A DNA stretch of 64,000 nucleotides from Bacillota bacterium (GTDB taxonomy: Bacteria > Bacillota > Clostridia > Christensenellales > Aristaeellaceae): positions 62,001 to 126,000 of the forward strand of contig JAEZHM010000112.1 in assembly GCA_023416585.1 (NCBI GenBank), read 5' to 3'. How positions within the stretch are numbered: the first letter of the stretch is position 1; the number at the start of each line of letters is the position of its first letter. The translations under genes and the position numbers were made by a program. The notes beneath the pieces were generated by a model. The model worked only from the letters and a program-made list of their open reading frames with translations, was not told the DNA's origin and did not search any database. Positions 34,221 to 42,820 of this stretch are shown here, piece by piece.

Positions 34221-35213
34221 ATGCCCACAACCATGGAGGCAGGCAAAGAAGAAATATTGTCTTTCCAAACAACAGTTGAGCGTATTCGGGAGCAAATCGG
34301 CCGAGAGATCGTGGGGCAAAAGGAGGTTATTGACCATCTGCTTATGGCTCTGGTGACCGGCGGCAATGTTTTGCTGGAAGGGGTGCCGGGGCTTGGCAAA
34401 ACGCGGCTGGTCAAGTCGCTCAGCCGGGTGCTGAACCTGCCTTTCTCCCGCATACAGTTTACGCCGGATTTGATGCCCGCCGATATAACCGGCACCAACA
34501 TCATAGTGAAAACCGAAGAGGGCAGCAGCTTTTCCTTTGCGCCTGGGCCTCTCTTTTCCGCAATCGTTCTGGCGGATGAAATCAACCGTGCCACGCCCAA
34601 AACGCAGTCTGCCCTATTGGAAGCCATGCAGGAGCACAGCGTTACCGTGGGCGGCGTTACGCGCAAGCTGCCAGAGCCGTACTTTGTGCTGGCCACCCAA
34701 AACCCCATTGAGCAGGAAGGCACTTATCCGCTGCCTGAGGCGCAGTTGGACCGATTTCTGTTCAAGCTCCTGGTGCCCTTCCCCACATTGGCGGAACTCG
34801 GCGGCATCATGGATATGACGGTCACTATGGTGCAAAAAGAGGCGGAGGCTGTTGCAGGCGGCGAGGAAATCCTTCTTTTGAGAAGTGTGGCCAAACAGGT
34901 GCCTGTAGCGCGGGCCGTGCAGGATTTTGCCCTGAAGCTGGTGCTTGCAACGCACCCGGAGATTAAGGAAAGCCCGGAGCCAGCCCGCAAGTATCTGCGC
35001 TTTGGGGCGAGCCCCAGGGCTGGCCAGGCAATGATCAGCACAGCCAGGGTCCGGGCTTTGATGGAGGGGCGTTACAACGTATCCTTTGAGGATATCCGCG
35101 CGGTGGCTCCGGCGTGCCTCCGGCACCGGGTGGCGCTGAACTTTGAGGGGTTGGCGGAAGGCCATGCGGTGGATGGGATTTTGCAAATGCTTATGGATAG
35201 CCTGAAAACGTGA
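34221..35213 (+). CDS. MoxR-family AAA+ ATPase
   Basis: A cytoplasmic chaperone-like ATPase, 330 aa. Walker A is GVPGLGKT (54-61), Walker B is IVLADEIN (115-122), then comes the sensor ATQNPIEQEGTYPLPEAQLD and the lid domain. MoxR proteins usually work with vWA-domain partners on the maturation or insertion of metal or cofactor into protein complexes. Three such partner genes follow here. AGGAGG precedes the ATG, 21 bases after the previous gene. Confidence 0.93.
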   Translation: MPTTMEAGKEEILSFQTTVERIREQIGREIVGQKEVIDHLLMALVTGGNVLLEGVPGLGKTRLVKSLSRVLNLPFSRIQFTPDLMPADITGTNIIVKTEEGSSFSFAPGPLFSAIVLADEINRATPKTQSALLEAMQEHSVTVGGVTRKLPEPYFVLATQNPIEQEGTYPLPEAQLDRFLFKLLVPFPTLAELGGIMDMTVTMVQKEAEAVAGGEEILLLRSVAKQVPVARAVQDFALKLVLATHPEIKESPEPARKYLRFGASPRAGQAMISTARVRALMEGRYNVSFEDIRAVAPACLRHRVALNFEGLAEGHAVDGILQMLMDSLKT

Positions 35214-35226
35214 CAAGGAGCCTACC

Positions 35227-36093
35227 ATGCTGAACGATGAAATGCTCCATAGGCTGGATGCCTTGCGCCTTGCCATGCAATCGTTCGTGCGGGGCGGGGC
35301 CGGGGGCGTAAGAAAGTCCAGGGCACTGGGTGATTCCGCGGAATTTTCGGATTTTAGGGAATACGCGCCGGGGGACGATCTGCGCCGGATCGACTGGAAC
35401 GCCTACGCCAGGTTTGACAGGCTGTTTTTAAAGCTGTTCATGGAAGAACAGGAAATGCAAGTGACTATCATCCTGGATGCCAGCGCATCCATGGGCTATG
35501 GTGAACCCACCAAGTGGGCATTTGCCGTGGATACCGCTCTGATGCTTTCCTATCTGGCGGTGTCCGGCGGTGACCGGGTGAGTCTTGCGGTCCTGAATGG
35601 GGAAAGGTTTCTTAGGAGCCCTGTGTATGCTGGAAGGCAGGGGTACGTACAGGCGTCTTCCTTTCTACAGGACATACAGCCTTCAGGGGCTACGAATCTC
35701 ACCCGTGATGTGACGCGCATCCCGTTTAAGTCCAGCCGGGGCATGTGCGTTTTGATCAGTGACCTGTTTTCGGAGGACGGAAACGAGGGTGCTCTTGCTT
35801 CCCTGCAATTTAGGAAGCAGCAGGCGGTGCTTGTGCATGTGCTGTCCAAGGAAGAGATGGAACCGGAGCTGAATGGATCGCTGCGTCTTATGGACTCTGA
35901 AGGCGGCCCTAATATGGACATAACGGTGAATGGAGAACTATTGCGCAGATACCAAAAGAATTTGGAGTCGTTTATCGGCAGCGCACGGTCGTACTGCCAC
36001 CGCCATGGTATACCGTATGTGCTGATGCGTTCTGATATGGATCTTATGCATGATGCTCTCGGTCATTTTATGCGGGGCGGCATTATCGCCTGA
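35227..36093 (+). CDS. DUF58 protein with a vWA domain
   Basis: A 288-residue cytoplasmic protein. The DUF58 signature FSDFREYAPGDDLRRIDWNA is at 40-59. The vWA-like part has the metal site DASAS (84-88), a Thr in GATNLTRD (near 158) and an Asp in LISDLFSEDG, so a complete MIDAS is likely. DUF58 proteins commonly accompany MoxR ATPases. It follows MoxR after 13 bases. Confidence 0.9.
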   Translation: MLNDEMLHRLDALRLAMQSFVRGGAGGVRKSRALGDSAEFSDFREYAPGDDLRRIDWNAYARFDRLFLKLFMEEQEMQVTIILDASASMGYGEPTKWAFAVDTALMLSYLAVSGGDRVSLAVLNGERFLRSPVYAGRQGYVQASSFLQDIQPSGATNLTRDVTRIPFKSSRGMCVLISDLFSEDGNEGALASLQFRKQQAVLVHVLSKEEMEPELNGSLRLMDSEGGPNMDITVNGELLRRYQKNLESFIGSARSYCHRHGIPYVLMRSDMDLMHDALGHFMRGGIIA

Positions 36094-36105
36094 AGGAGGG
36101 AGCAA

Positions 36106-37905
36106 ATGCAATTTCTGTACCCTGTAGGTTCATGGGCGCTGACGGGGCTTTTGGCCGTGCTGGCACTTTATATCCTGCGCAAGGAATATAGGGAACTACA
36201 TGTATCCAGCACGTATCTCTGGCGCAGGACGCTGGAGGATCAAACTGCCAGCAGGCCCTTCCAAAAGCTTAAGAGCAATTTTTTGATGTTTTTGCAGTTG
36301 TCGGTAGCGCTTTTGTTAGCCTTGTCCCTTATGCGGCCCCTGCTGCCAGGTGCTCAGGTGGGTGGGGAAACAGTGATGATATTTGACGTGTCCATGAGCA
36401 TGCAAGCATTAAAATCCGGGCAGAGCCGCTTAGACCAGGCTGTTTCGGAAGCCAGGCGTATGGTAGAAGGCATGGGCGTAGCCGACAGGCTGACGATATT
36501 GACAGCCGGCAAAAAAGTGACGCATCTTTTGTCCCGCTCCGCCGACAGGCAGGAAGCATCAAAGGCGCTTGGCTCAATCTCAGCAGAAAACGGGGACGCC
36601 GATGTGGATGGTGCGCTTTCTCTGGCAAAGGCCATGGGAAGAGAGGTTGAAAATCTGAATGTCATTGTCTTCTCCGACACATTTTCCACCCAGGTGGAGA
36701 AGGGAGTGCGGTATGTGGCTGTGGGAGAAGGCGTTGATAACTGCGCCATTCTTTCCCTGACAGCTTCCCGCCGGGAGGACGGCTCGGCTGCGCTGGCCCG
36801 GATCGTAAACTTTGGCGAGGAAAAGAGCGTGACCGTGCGCTGCTATGCTGACGGGCAGCTGTGCGATGCGCGTACCGCCCAGCTTGCAGCCGGGGCCACG
36901 CAGAGCGTGCATCTTAATGTGCCGGAAAATGCCGTATACATACGGGCGGAGATTGCGGAGGAGGATGGCTTGCTTTCAGATAACCAGCGCCATTTCGTTA
37001 TGCGTGAGCGCGGCCAAAAGAAAATTGCGCTGATCGGGAAGGATAACATTTTTCTGGAAAAGGCGCTCTTGCAGCGGGGAGATGTGGAATTGGTCCGTAC
37101 CACCCGTGAGGATGCACCCTCCTTGCAGGATTGCAGTTTGTATGTGTACGACGGTGTATTGCCAGGACAGCTGCCCGAAAGCGGGGCGTTTCTGATCCTT
37201 CAGCCTGATGCGCAAATATTGGGCGTCACGCCGGGTGAGAAAAAGGCACCGGAATATGCTGTCAATCTGGCGAACAGCACGCTGGCCGGCCAATTTTCCG
37301 ACCATGTTTCCCTGAAGGGCGTGGCGCTCAAGCAATATGCGCCCCTTTCCGGCGGGCAGCCGGTGCTTAAATCCGGCGGGGATACATTGATTTCCGCCGG
37401 GGAAGAAAACGGCTTCAGGTTCATGGTCATCGGCTTTGACCTGCATGAAAGCAACTGGGTGCTCAAGTACGATTTTCCCATCTTCATGATGCATGTGCTG
37501 AATTACCTTATGCCGGATGTGTTGTCAGGCGCCCAGGACGCGCTATGCGGTGACGTATTGTCCCTTTCCCTGGACGGGCGTACATTAAAGGCTGTGGCTG
37601 TAACGCCGGCAGGGGAAAGCGTACCCCTGGCACCGCCCTTTCCCGCGCTTCCCTTTGAGGATACCGGGGTGGCCGGGCTGTACACCCTTTCCCAGACCAT
37701 ATCAGGCGGGGAAACATCAAAAACGCCTTTTGTGGTGAATGTGGCAACGTCGGAAAGCGACGTGCGTAAAGTTGCCCAAAGCTCGGGAGAAAACCAGTTT
37801 CGGGCGGGCGTTACGGATTATGGCCGGGAGATTACCACGCTCCTTATCATCGCATTGCTGGCGCTGATGATGGCCGAATGGTGGGTGAGCTGCCGTGCAG
37901 GTTGA
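36106..37905 (+). CDS. BatA-like membrane protein with vWA domain
   Basis: A 599-residue membrane protein. Two N-terminal membrane segments (about 8-24 and 58-78) form the BatA N-terminal domain. A vWA domain follows with DVSMS (94-98) and a later Asp in IVFSDTFS. The usual MIDAS Thr is not visible where expected (NGDADVDGALSLA), so metal binding may be weakened. The middle is beta-rich and external, and one membrane segment closes the protein (TLLIIALLALMMAEWW). Bacteroides BatA proteins belong to an aerotolerance-named operon of unclear mechanism. It overlaps the next gene by 11 bases. Confidence 0.85.
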   Translation: MQFLYPVGSWALTGLLAVLALYILRKEYRELHVSSTYLWRRTLEDQTASRPFQKLKSNFLMFLQLSVALLLALSLMRPLLPGAQVGGETVMIFDVSMSMQALKSGQSRLDQAVSEARRMVEGMGVADRLTILTAGKKVTHLLSRSADRQEASKALGSISAENGDADVDGALSLAKAMGREVENLNVIVFSDTFSTQVEKGVRYVAVGEGVDNCAILSLTASRREDGSAALARIVNFGEEKSVTVRCYADGQLCDARTAQLAAGATQSVHLNVPENAVYIRAEIAEEDGLLSDNQRHFVMRERGQKKIALIGKDNIFLEKALLQRGDVELVRTTREDAPSLQDCSLYVYDGVLPGQLPESGAFLILQPDAQILGVTPGEKKAPEYAVNLANSTLAGQFSDHVSLKGVALKQYAPLSGGQPVLKSGGDTLISAGEENGFRFMVIGFDLHESNWVLKYDFPIFMMHVLNYLMPDVLSGAQDALCGDVLSLSLDGRTLKAVAVTPAGESVPLAPPFPALPFEDTGVAGLYTLSQTISGGETSKTPFVVNVATSESDVRKVAQSSGENQFRAGVTDYGREITTLLIIALLALMMAEWWVSCRAG

Positions 37906-40621
37906 GTTTGTGTTCCCATGGGCACTTCTGCTTATTCCGGCCCTTTTCGGGCTCACGGTTTTTCTGTATAGGAAGTTTGCCTATGCCATAGGTAAACGCG
38001 GAGCGCATGCGTATGCTGTACTCGGGATGCGGTTTATTGTCATCACCCTTGTTGTGCTGGCGCTTGCGTCCCCCTCCGTCCTTTCAAAATCCAACCAGGC
38101 CGCAACCTGGGTTCTTTTGGATGTGTCCGATTCCACCCTGTCCATGCGGGAAGGCATGGAATCCGCCGTGGTTAAGGGGCTTTCGGATAAGCCTTCCGAC
38201 CTAATGGCTGGTGTGATCGCCTTCGGCGGCGACGCCATGGTGGAAGCGCCCCTTTCCACAAAAGCCGCGTTTACCCATGCGGAAACCTCCGTGGATCCAA
38301 CACACAGCGACGCGGCAATGGCGCTGGGGCTATCCGGGGCGCTGCTTCCTTCGGATGCTGCGGGGCGGTTGATGCTTTTAAGCGACGGATCCATCGGTGA
38401 TACGGCTGCACAGGCGGCTCTTTTAAAAGCGCGGGGTATCGCTGTAGATGTGATGCCCTTTTCAGGGGCGCTTTTAAAGGACGCGCAGGTGTCACGCCTT
38501 AGCCTGCCCTCCAAGGCCTATCAGGGCCAAGCGGTACAGGTGACGGTGGAGATGGATGCCACCATGGACGCCCACGGCACATTGATCCTCTACGCCAACA
38601 GAGAACCGGTAAATACCAAGGAGGTCTCGCTGCGGCGGGGAAAAAACACATTTGTGTTTACGGATACGGCGAAAGCTTCCGGGGTGGTCACCTATGAAGC
38701 CCAGCTGATCGTGCCGGGGGATGAGCAGACACGCAATAACCGTATGGGTTCCTATATGGCTGCTCTTGGCCAGCCTACAGTGCTCGTCGTGGAGGGCAGG
38801 GAAGGCGAAAGCCGGGAACTTCAAAAGATTCTTCATGCATCAGGATTTTCGCAGGAGGTTGTCAACCCCGTGGGTATGCCCCAAAGTGCGGAAGCGCTTA
38901 GGAAGTATGATGCCACCATTTTAGTCAATGCCGACGCCGATGCTTTTTCCGCCAATGCCTTATCCGCTTTGGATGCCTATGTGAAAACATTGGGCCGTGG
39001 CCTCACTGTGATCGGCGGCGACCAAAGCTACGCATTGGGGGGGTATCGCGGCAGCCGCCTGGAGGAAATGCTTCCCGTCACCATTGACGTGCGAAATCAA
39101 ATGGACCTGCCCTCGCTGGCATTGATGCTGGTGATCGACAAATCCGGCTCCATGACCGGTGGCCAGTTCGGCACCACACGTTTGGAGGTGGCCAAGGAAG
39201 CCGCCATGCGCTCGGTGGAGGTGCTGACGAATAGGGATCAGGTGGGCGTGATAGCCTTTGACGACGCGGCCAAATGGGTGGTGCCGCTTCAAAACGCTTT
39301 AGATATTGCCGCCATTCAGGACACCATAGGCACCATCCGACCGGGCGGCGGCACGGCCTTTTACACTCCGCTTTATGAGGCGCTTACTGCGCTGATGAAC
39401 GCAGACGCAAAGCTCAAGCATGTAATCTTCTTAACCGATGGTGAGGCTGGGGACAACGGGTTTGACCTTCTCGTTGAGAATATGGCGCAAAACGGCATTA
39501 CGCTGACTACCGTGGCTGTGGGTAGCGGAGCCAATGTGAAGGTTTTAAGCCGTCTGGCGGAAATCGGCAACGGGCGCGCCTATGCTGCCGGGGAATTTGA
39601 CAACATCCCCAAGATATTTACGAAAGAAACATATCTTGTCACCGGCTCCTATGTACAAAACCGCCTGTTTACGCCTGTGGTTACAGAAATCTCGCAGCTT
39701 ACCGACTTTGCGGGCTTCCCTCAATTGTCGGGTTACCTGGCTGCCACGGAAAAACCGATGGCCACCGTTTCCATGGTTTCGGACAGGGAGGACCCCTTGC
39801 TTGCCTGGTGGCAATACGGCGCGGGGCGCGTGCTTGCCTGGACAAGCGATATAAAGGGCGCCTGGACTGGACAATTCCTCAATTGGGATCAGGCAGCAGC
39901 GTTCTTTTCGGGTCTCGTATCTCATGTGCTGCCGGAGGGTGGCCAGGAAGGCGAGCTGAACGTTCAAACAGAAGGCGTTCAGGCGAAAATTATATATACC
40001 GCCCCCGCGGACGCGAAGACTTATGAGAATCTGGAAACAAGCGCCCATGTTCTTATGCCGGACGGGACTGAAACAGACGTCATCCTTACGGAAGTTAAGC
40101 CTGGGGAATATGAGGGCAGCTTTGATGCCCCGCAGCAGGGCGCTTACGCCATCAGGGCTGAGCAGACGCAAGACGGTGTAGCGGTGCGGCAGTTGGAAGG
40201 CGGAGCGGTACGCTCCTATTCGGAAGAATACGACCTACGCAAGCAGAACGGGGATAGCGAACTTAAGCGCCTGGCGGAAGCGACAGGGGGCAGGGTCATT
40301 ACTGATCCTAAAGAGATGTTTACCGCCCGGGGCCAAGATGCGCGAAGCAGGCGCATGCTTCGTTCATTGCTGTTGACTTTGGCGCTTGTGCTTTTTTTGC
40401 TGGATGTCGCGCTGCGAAGGCTCTCTATTGACAGGATGCTTGCAAAGGCGTTCGGCGTGGCCAGAGAGAAGGCGGAAGCCTCGTGGGCTATGCACCGTGA
40501 AAGGCCCCCACGCAAAGTTGTGGCAAAGCCTGGCAAAAAGATGGAGGCGCCAGTGGCGGTTTCCGCATCTGATATGGCGGACAGCCTCTTAAAAGCGAGG
40601 GAACAGAAAAAGCATCTATGA
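37895..40621 (+). CDS. Large membrane protein with two vWA domains and a GATase-like domain
   Basis: A 908-residue envelope protein starting at GTG 37895. N-terminal membrane segments lie at about 8-26 and 43-60. A first vWA domain has DVSDS (76-80) and LLSDGSIGD (161-169). A GATase-like domain covers about 295-400 (VLVVEGREGESRELQ, VIGGDQSYALGGY). A second vWA domain has a complete MIDAS: DKSGS (415-419), Thr in GGGTAFYTP (487) and Asp in LTDGEAGD (515). A beta-rich region follows, then a membrane segment near 822-843 and a basic cytoplasmic tail. The two vWA domains of one chain and the shared GATase-like fold with the first gene of the operon suggest assembly into one complex. A terminator follows at 40638. 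Confidence 0.85.
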   Translation: MQVEFVFPWALLLIPALFGLTVFLYRKFAYAIGKRGAHAYAVLGMRFIVITLVVLALASPSVLSKSNQAATWVLLDVSDSTLSMREGMESAVVKGLSDKPSDLMAGVIAFGGDAMVEAPLSTKAAFTHAETSVDPTHSDAAMALGLSGALLPSDAAGRLMLLSDGSIGDTAAQAALLKARGIAVDVMPFSGALLKDAQVSRLSLPSKAYQGQAVQVTVEMDATMDAHGTLILYANREPVNTKEVSLRRGKNTFVFTDTAKASGVVTYEAQLIVPGDEQTRNNRMGSYMAALGQPTVLVVEGREGESRELQKILHASGFSQEVVNPVGMPQSAEALRKYDATILVNADADAFSANALSALDAYVKTLGRGLTVIGGDQSYALGGYRGSRLEEMLPVTIDVRNQMDLPSLALMLVIDKSGSMTGGQFGTTRLEVAKEAAMRSVEVLTNRDQVGVIAFDDAAKWVVPLQNALDIAAIQDTIGTIRPGGGTAFYTPLYEALTALMNADAKLKHVIFLTDGEAGDNGFDLLVENMAQNGITLTTVAVGSGANVKVLSRLAEIGNGRAYAAGEFDNIPKIFTKETYLVTGSYVQNRLFTPVVTEISQLTDFAGFPQLSGYLAATEKPMATVSMVSDREDPLLAWWQYGAGRVLAWTSDIKGAWTGQFLNWDQAAAFFSGLVSHVLPEGGQEGELNVQTEGVQAKIIYTAPADAKTYENLETSAHVLMPDGTETDVILTEVKPGEYEGSFDAPQQGAYAIRAEQTQDGVAVRQLEGGAVRSYSEEYDLRKQNGDSELKRLAEATGGRVITDPKEMFTARGQDARSRRMLRSLLLTLALVLFLLDVALRRLSIDRMLAKAFGVAREKAEASWAMHRERPPRKVVAKPGKKMEAPVAVSASDMADSLLKAREQKKHL

Positions 40622-40637
40622 TATCCTGACAAAAAAC

Positions 40638-40674
40638 AGGGCGCCCCGGCTCGTAGAGCACGGGGCGCCCTTTG
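40638..40674 (+). terminator. Terminator of the MoxR/vWA operon
   Basis: An 11-bp perfect stem, AGGGCGCCCCG (40638-40648) with CGGGGCGCCCT (40661-40671), lies 16 bases after the last stop codon and is followed by TT. The A-run before the left arm gives the minus strand a T-tract, so it also serves the serine hydrolase gene. Confidence 0.8.
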
Positions 40675-40682
40675 GTGAAAAG

Positions 40683-41717
40683 TTATTTGAAAGCCGCAGC
40701 GTAAACCCGGTTATGGAAAAGCCGGCGGAACCTTTGTATGGCAGGATTGCCCCGCTTTGGATGCACTGCATTGGTTAAAAGCACAGCGTACAAGCCGGTT
40801 TCGGGATCCACCGCAATGCTTGTGCCTGTAAACCCCGTGTGCCCAAAGGACTCGGCGGGGAACAAGTCGCCTATAAAGCTTCCGGGTCCTCCGCTTATGT
40901 GGAATCCCAGGCCCCTGTGGATGGCGTGCTCAGGCGTTCTGTCCTTTATGGCAAAGCGCAGCGTTGTGGGGCTTAAAAGTGGCGCTCCGCCTGACGCCAG
41001 CATTTTCGCATACCGCATTACGTCGCCCAAATCGCTGAACAGACCGGCATTGGCGGATACGCCTTTCATGAACCTGGAATTTTCATCATGGACAGTCCCC
41101 TGCCAAGGGTTGCCTGTGGCCGCATCAATTTCGGTGGCGGCAATGTTTCCGCCTATGGGGCGGTAACTTGTGTGGTCCATATGAAGCGGCGTCAGTACAA
41201 GCTCCTGCGCAAGCGTATCCAGCGGTTTTCCATACACCTTTTCCAATATGAAGCCAAGAAGGATGTACCCCATGCATGAATAGCGGGGAATCTGACCGGG
41301 AGGCCCCTCCAGCGGATGATGAAGGATGGCGTGCAGCACTTCGGATGGCTCTTTGCAAACCTTCTCCAGCAGAAAGCTTGGTGTGATGCCGCCGGTATGC
41401 GTCATCAAATTATATACGCTTATATCTGCCTTTTCACTGGGCGTATCAAAGAATCGGGAAAGCGTGTCATCCAATGTCAGCAATCCCTTTTCCAAAGCCA
41501 TTAGGGCCAGCATGGTAGGTGCGATGATCTTTGTCATGGAGGCTATGTCGTAACGTGTATCAAGGTTTACAGGAGCTCCGCTGGGCAGGGAAAGCATTCC
41601 TGCCGCGCAGGTGAAGAGCGTTTCCCCATTGAGGCCGATACCCGCGGCCGCCGAGGGAAAAACACCTTCCTTAATCGCTTCTTCCAGCATGTTGGGAATA
41701 AAATGAAACCGATCCAT
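40683..41717 (-). CDS. Serine hydrolase, beta-lactamase class C family
   Basis: A 344-residue penicillin-binding-fold hydrolase with no signal peptide. The start at 41717 is chosen because the N-terminus then begins just before the domain (MDRFHFIPNMLEEAIKEG) and AGGGCGG lies ahead. Another ATG at 41738 is possible. The SxxK motif is SMTK near 71, the YxN motif is changed to YSC (in RYSCMGYILLGF near 147), and the KTG box is HTG in FGHTGFTGTS. Members include D-aminopeptidases and esterases. It follows the PIG-L gene on the minus strand and sits next to MurNAc recycling genes, so a peptidoglycan fragment is a plausible substrate. Confidence 0.82.
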   Translation of the reverse strand: MDRFHFIPNMLEEAIKEGVFPSAAAGIGLNGETLFTCAAGMLSLPSGAPVNLDTRYDIASMTKIIAPTMLALMALEKGLLTLDDTLSRFFDTPSEKADISVYNLMTHTGGITPSFLLEKVCKEPSEVLHAILHHPLEGPPGQIPRYSCMGYILLGFILEKVYGKPLDTLAQELVLTPLHMDHTSYRPIGGNIAATEIDAATGNPWQGTVHDENSRFMKGVSANAGLFSDLGDVMRYAKMLASGGAPLLSPTTLRFAIKDRTPEHAIHRGLGFHISGGPGSFIGDLFPAESFGHTGFTGTSIAVDPETGLYAVLLTNAVHPKRGNPAIQRFRRLFHNRVYAAAFK

Positions 41718-41762
41718 AAACACCGCCCTATTGCTCATAAACTTATTCAATATTCGGACGAT

Positions 41763-42464
41763 TTATAAAAGGTCAAGCGTTTGCCGTTTTCCTGAATAGG
41801 ATGTGCCGAAACAGCTTGCGTAATCACAACCGATGACTGCGCCGCGCATCATGCTAAGCGCTTCGTAATACCGCAGGTATTTAAAGCTTTCGTTATGCTC
41901 CGCCAGCCAAAGCTTTTTTATTGCTTCTTTCCAAAGCGGGAAGGCGCCGGTCACATCAAAATAGAAGTATGGTGAAAAGCCCTCCAGGTCCTCCCAGTTT
42001 TCCGCATACATGGCGCGGCTGATGGGAGTGGGGGGCAGGGATGTATCAAAGGAGGGCAGCGAGGCTAGAAATATGGCATTTTTGGTAACCGAATGTGCGG
42101 CTGTATGGTCCTTATGCAGGCTGTTTTGCCAGTGGTATAATACAGCATTTGCCTGTTTTTCCCGCATAATCCGGCAAAGGCGCAATTCCAGTTCCCTGCC
42201 TTCGTACAGTTCGCCGTCGGGTATATCCATCACAATGCTTTCCCCACCCAGCATATGCGCAAAGGCTTTCGCTGCCGCCACGTTTTGCTGTCGGAACTCC
42301 TTTGTGGGAATGTTCTTTGGCGCGCAGCGTTCTCCGGCGGTCAAATCCACGATGATTACTTTGTCACCAGCCAGGGCGTGCTTGGCCAGGAGCATGCCGC
42401 AGGTGAACTGAGCATCTCCCGTGTGGGCCCCCACGGCCAGAATGGTTTTTTGTCTGCGTTCCAA
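41763..42464 (-). CDS. PIG-L family protein lacking the usual catalytic Asp
   Basis: A 233-residue cytoplasmic member of the PIG-L (LmbE) N-deacetylase family. TTG 42464 is the start, since AAGGAGGA lies seven bases ahead. Longer readings would translate the ribosome site. The first motif reads AHTGDA (near 11-16) instead of AHPDDE: the His and second Asp (zinc ligands) remain, but the Asp acting as general base is Gly. The other zinc motif, HKDHTAAH, is intact near 121-128. The gene is divergent from an RpiR-MurQ-kinase unit and upstream of a serine hydrolase, which suggests an amino-sugar substrate. Confidence 0.78.
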   Translation of the reverse strand: MERRQKTILAVGAHTGDAQFTCGMLLAKHALAGDKVIIVDLTAGERCAPKNIPTKEFRQQNVAAAKAFAHMLGGESIVMDIPDGELYEGRELELRLCRIMREKQANAVLYHWQNSLHKDHTAAHSVTKNAIFLASLPSFDTSLPPTPISRAMYAENWEDLEGFSPYFYFDVTGAFPLWKEAIKKLWLAEHNESFKYLRYYEALSMMRGAVIGCDYASCFGTSYSGKRQTLDLL

Positions 42465-42607
42465 CAGTGTTTCCTCCTTATTAAGCCGCCCTGAAAATTG
42501 CTCATGAACGGGGCATACGTTCAGGCAAAACTTGCAGGTAAACGGAAGCAGGATTATGGGATTTGACGGGTTCGGTTCGCTTTTACTCGCGGTATACACG
42601 AAAATAT

Positions 42608-42619
42608 CTGTATATACAG
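42608..42619. promoter_or_regulatory. Perfect 12-bp palindrome, candidate operator
   Basis: CTGTATATACAG is a perfect palindrome 14-25 bases downstream of the expected start point of the minus-strand promoter. The RpiR protein encoded by the divergent gene is a reasonable candidate to bind it. Confidence 0.35.
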
Positions 42620-42639
42620 GGGTGCCTGAATCTGTCTCT

Positions 42640-42668
42640 ATTGTATCAGTGTTTATCTTAAAAGTAAA
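42640..42668 (-). promoter_or_regulatory. Promoter of the PIG-L-serine hydrolase unit
   Basis: On the minus strand TTTACT (42663-42668), 17 bases, TACAAT (42640-42645). The leader is about 170 bases long. Confidence 0.6.
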
Positions 42669-42707
42669 TGTAATTTTTTTTATATACGAAATTTTTTATG
42701 TAACTTA

Positions 42708-42735
42708 TTGCAGAATCCTTTATCTATGGTACAAT
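42708..42735 (+). promoter_or_regulatory. Promoter of the RpiR-murQ-kinase unit
   Basis: TTGCAG (42708-42713), 16 bases, TACAAT (42730-42735), about 85 bases before the RpiR start. The region between the two divergent promoters is AT-rich (T and A runs at 42671-42700). Confidence 0.6.
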
Positions 42736-42820
42736 AAATATCAGAACCGGCAGAAGATCAAGGTATGCAGTTTAAAAGCCACAAGGTCGTGGTTTGAATA
42801 ATAGGCGAGGGGAAGAAAGC

